64,000 nucleotides of DNA from contig JAQFVV010006215.1 in NCBI GenBank assembly GCA_028023455.1, positions 8,765,950 to 8,829,949 of the forward strand. Direction: 5' to 3'. The notes below the pieces were generated by a model that was not told where the DNA came from, did no database searches, and saw only the letters and a list, made by a program, of their open reading frames with translations. This document shows, piece after piece, positions 60,490 to 64,000 of the stretch. Each line of letters opens with the position of its first letter. Position 1 is the first letter of the stretch. The stretch comes from Epiperipatus broadwayi (Eukaryota > Onychophora > Udeonychophora > Euonychophora > Peripatidae). A program made the position numbers and the translations under genes.

Positions 60490-63400
60490 GGGATATAAGA
60501 AATAAGCAAAAGATGGTTGATTTAGATATAAGTGTAGATGTGGAGAGGGAATGGTTCTGTAAGATTAATGGTAAGAAAGTTTGTTATAAACGTAATGGAG
60601 AAAAAAGAATCAAAATTTTTTTATAAAAGAGTAGTTAGGAAAGAAGAAATTGTTAAAATTGGGTTTTTAATATGCAAGGTGGTAGGAGACCAGAAAAGTG
60701 GCTGGGATTAAATAAAGCAATTGAAAATGAAGAGCTTGAGGAATTGGCAGTATTGGAAACTCATCTAAGAGAAGAAGAAGAACCTATTTTGGAAGAGGTG
60801 GTATGGCAGGGTATAAATAGAAAAGAAAAAAGGGGTGGTGGTATAGGTGTTATATCGAAAAAATATTTAAATATTGTTAAATGTCAAGAGCATTTGTGGT
60901 TTGAAATAAGGTTAGATAGACAAGAATGGATTGTGGCTGTAGTGTATATAGCCACTGGAGAGAGTCAAACTGTAATGGAGTGGAACAGTAGTATATATGA
61001 ATGCCTAGTTAAGGATATACAGAGTTTTAAAGAAAAGGGGAAGAGAATAATGGTTATAGGGGATATGAATGGACATATTAAAGACATTGATGATGTAGAT
61101 AATAAGAATGGTCAGTTTTTGAAGGAATTTTGTCAAAGAGTAAATATGAGCATTGGAAATTTATCAAATATGTATGAGGTGCAATACACATGGTCTAGAA
61201 TAATGTATTTCACATAATAGATTATGTATTGGTAGAGAAAGAGGGAATGAATAAAATACAGAAAATTAAGGTGTTGATAATGAAGAAGTGTACTAATAGT
61301 GATCATAACTCTATTGTAATAGAAATGGTTAGTAATGTGATGGAGGATAAAAATAGAGGTAGAAACAATAGTGAAAGATGTGGATGGAGAGTGAATGATA
61401 AGAATAAGTTGGAAGAGTATAAAATAAAAGTTGAAGAAACCATGGAGCAGTTGGTTGGGGATGAGTATAAGGACTGGTGTGGTGAAATAAAAAAAGTGGC
61501 AAATAGGGTTTTAGTTGAGAATATGCAGAAGAATAAAAGTAATAAAAATGAGAGTTAGTAAAAGTGTAAAAGAGAGGAAAGAAGCATGCAGAGAATATAA
61601 GTGTGTTATTAAGAACAAAGAAAGTGAAAACAATATTAATGCTAAATGGGGAAAGTACTTAGAAAAGAAGAAGTTGGCTAAAATGGATAATTATAGAGAG
61701 AGGATGAAGCTGAATAGTAAATTGTTGGAGGATATTAATAAAAGTGGAAGAGTAGGGAATAAAAAAAATTTGGAATTACATTAAAAGGAGAAATGTAGGG
61801 GAAAGAGAGATAGTATTAATAGATAATGAAGGAATAGAGTGTAGCTCTAGAGAAGAGTTAGAGAGAATCTCAAATAGATATGTAATGGATATAGAAAAGA
61901 TGTTAGATGTGAAGGACTTATTGATAGAAAACATGAAAGCAGTTAGTAATGGGAATATTAGGTTCACAAAAAATGAACTGAATGAGGCAGGGAAGAGATT
62001 GAAAAGTGGAAAGGCAAGAGCTTTAGATGGATGGGCAGCAGAGATGGTAATGAATTTAGGGCATAGAGCAAAAGCAAAGTTATTATCATGTTTTAATAAG
62101 ATGGCACAGAAGAGAGTTTTACCGGGTAGTTGGAGTAATACAAGAATAAAATTATTATTTAACGGAAAGGGTAAGAATCATAGAAAGTTAAATAATTATA
62201 GACCGATATCGGTAACAACAGTTTTATATAAAGTTTTCTCATATATGGTAGCTGGAAGAGTTGTAAAATGGATGGAAGAGAATAATGTAGTGGGGGAAAT
62301 GCAAGGAGGTTTTAGGTCAGATAGGCAGATAGGAGATAGTTTGTTTGTAGTTACACAACTTATGGAGATGAGTAAGAATTCAGGTAAATTGTTATATATG
62401 AGTTTTATAGATACAGAGAAAGCGTATGATAGAGTAAATAAAAATAGATTATGGATAAGGTTAGCAAATTTGGGAATGGATGAAGCTTTAGTAAATATTA
62501 TTAAGAAATTATATGAAAATAATTATTATACTTACCAATTAGGGGATATAGAATCAGTTAAAGTTAAAAATGGGGTGGGATTAAGGCAAGGATGCCCTAT
62601 GTCACCTATTTTGTTTTTGTTGTATTTGAGTGAAATGGAGAAAGCAATAGAAAGCTGAGGAAGAGGGGTAGAGATACCGTTAATAGGTGGCAAGGGAGTA
62701 TATACTTTGTCAGGTCTTTTTTTGTGGATGATATCTTTTTGTGTGCAGAAAGAAGAGAAGATATGGAAATTATGTTGAGGATATGTGCAAGGGTGGGTAA
62801 AGAGATGGGGATTAAATTTAGTGAAGAAAAATCAAATATAATGATGGTTAATACTGGGGAAAGAGAAGATGTAGAATTTTTATTGGGGGATATATAGTTA
62901 AGTGTGGTGGATAGATATAGGTATTTGGGAATCATCTTATGTAAACAGGAAAATTGCTTGGATGAATGGGAGAAAAAATTGGTAAATGAAGCAAAGAAAA
63001 GGAAGGATTTGGTAAAAAAACTAACAGTATTTTCATATAATAAATATGATGTAACTAGAATTGTATGGAAGGAAGTTGCAGTAGCAGGGTTAACATATGA
63101 TAATGATGCATTATGTGTTAGTAAAAGGGTTTTATATTATTTAGAGAAAGTACAAAGGGAAGTAGAAAGACATGCATTAGATGCAGAGATGAGGATAGCA
63201 AAGGAGACAATTCAAGGAGAAATGGGATGGTCAAGTTTTTATATGAGAGATGCAAAAAGTAAAATGAAAATATTTGGTAGGTTGCAGTTTATGGATAGTA
63301 AAAGAATAGCCAAAATAGTGTTTAATTGGGTTATGAGTAAAGGGCAGGTAACAAGATGGATGAGAAAGGTAATGTGGTATGCAAAAGATTTGGATAAAGA

Positions 63401-63948
63401 ATTTATATCAGCATACTTGTATAAAGGGTGAGATGATTGTGTTAGGTGGATTGTTGAGTGTTATAGCGGTAAGGAATGGGATAAAAGAATAAAAGCATTA
63501 ATAAAAAATAGGGAGTTGGAGAGATGGAGAACTAGTATGGAGGGTAAGAAGAGTTTAAATATATATAGAAGTAAATGGAATATTGGATGCGAGTTAATTT
63601 CTGATAATAGTAAGGAAAGTAGTTTATTGTTTAAGGCTCGAACAGGATCTTTAGCAACAAGAGAATACACATGTTAATGGAAAACTATGGGTGATTTGGT
63701 GTACAAATTGTGTAAGTAAGGTATAAAAATATTAGGCATTTGTTGATTGAATGTAAATGCTTGAAAGCAGAAAGGGTTCAGATAATGAAGTTATGGGAGA
63801 ATAGGTATGAACAAAGTGACTATACAGAAAGTGAAGTATTGGTTTTATGCTGGGTTTCCAAAAAGATAAGGGGGATTTAGATATAAAGGCCATAGAGTTG
63901 ACAAAGATTATGTTGTGGAAATGGGATGGGGCAGAATATTGGAAGACT
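60490..63948 (+). pseudogene. LINE ORF2: APE endonuclease and reverse transcriptase
   Basis: Begins about 60470-60500. Endonuclease: IGFLNMQGG (60660-60685, across a frame change), ETHLREEE (near 60757), GGGIGVIS, IGDMNGH (near 61057), then after a shift near 61205 IDYVLV and the catalytic SDHNSI (near 61297). A Lys/Glu-rich linker follows. Reverse transcriptase: NNYRPISVT, QGGFRSDR, FIDTEKAYDRV (near 62405), LRQGCPMSPILF (62581) and, in another frame, FVDDIFLCAER (62721). RYRYLGI follows at 62915, and a C-terminal zinc-finger-like H....C.C near 63735. Stops or shifts occur at about 61205, 61540, 61760, 62656, 62897, 63431 and 63675. Confidence 0.82.
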
Positions 63949-64000
63949 TAGAGTGGGGAATGGAAAATAAAGTGGCTAACAGGTTTATCTGGGCATAATT

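Larger units (their letters stand above)
59440..64000 (+). mobile_element. CR1/L2-like non-LTR retrotransposon, 5-prime truncated
   Basis: Two-ORF LINE: ORF1 with half a PHD-like finger and an SGNH esterase domain; ORF2 with APE endonuclease, reverse transcriptase and a C-terminal zinc finger. PHD and esterase domains in ORF1 are known from the CR1/L2 group, which is my tentative placement. The coding strand is purine-rich (A/G) and poor in C, opposite to the LINE at 10955. It is truncated inside ORF1 at the 5-prime end and runs past the window end. At least eight frame breaks make it older than the first LINE. Confidence 0.8.

Overview
This window is AT-rich animal (eukaryotic) DNA with no recognisable host protein-coding gene. 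It is almost entirely mobile elements, their debris and microsatellites. The mix of Penelope-like elements (PLEs), a Tigger/pogo transposon, two APE-type non-LTR retrotransposons, hammerhead-ribozyme repeats, tRNA-like SINE heads and very long tetranucleotide and poly-C tracts fits a large, repeat-rich invertebrate genome. A mollusc, perhaps a cephalopod, is my best guess, but the sequence alone does not prove it. No prokaryotic signals (operons, ribosome binding sites, CRISPR) are present.

Layout. 1-4.7 kb: AT-rich, no gene. 4.7-7.4 kb: ribozyme-bearing repeat family H, two tandem units, two inverted units and one isolated unit. 7.8-10.1 kb: a complete but dead Tigger/pogo transposon with TIRs and a TA target duplication. 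10.9-16.1 kb: a nearly full-length L1/Tx1-like LINE (ORF1 with AT-hook and zinc knuckle; ORF2 with endonuclease, reverse transcriptase and zinc finger) lying between two (TAA)n tracts. 18.9-20.1 kb: ribozyme repeat family U. 20.1-22.6 kb: segment A, duplicated at 25.5-26.6 plus 31.2-32.6 kb, where the second copy is split by about 4.6 kb of extra sequence. 22.9-24.8 kb: a decayed gag-like relic. 32.6-33.0 kb: a 436-bp (CTAT)n tract. 34.6-36.2 kb: a broken coiled-coil ORF with 30-residue tandem repeats. 39.0-41.2 kb: a probable solo LTR. 41.4-41.8 kb: ribozyme repeat family V. 44.1-44.8 kb: two family H units around a GATA tract. 44.9-47.7 and 47.8-49.3 kb: two head-to-head PLE palindromes. 49.4-53.4 kb: a roughly 4-kb palindrome of two LTR-like arms around a primer-binding-site-like spacer. 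54.6-55.7 kb: an older PLE relic. 57.5-57.9 kb: family V again. 59.4-64.0 kb: a second LINE with PHD-like plus SGNH esterase domains in ORF1, running off the window end.

The most interesting signal is a set of three unrelated repeat families (H, U, V), each carrying a type-I hammerhead-ribozyme-like motif with a tiny stem III. Units of about 400-490 bp are arranged in tandem and then inverted head to head. This resembles retrozymes, small non-autonomous retroelements with hammerheads thought to be mobilised by other elements' reverse transcriptases (PLE or LTR type). PLE copies sit in the same window in the same head-to-head geometry, and two family H units directly abut one PLE palindrome. 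That suggests, but does not prove, a shared mobilisation mechanism.
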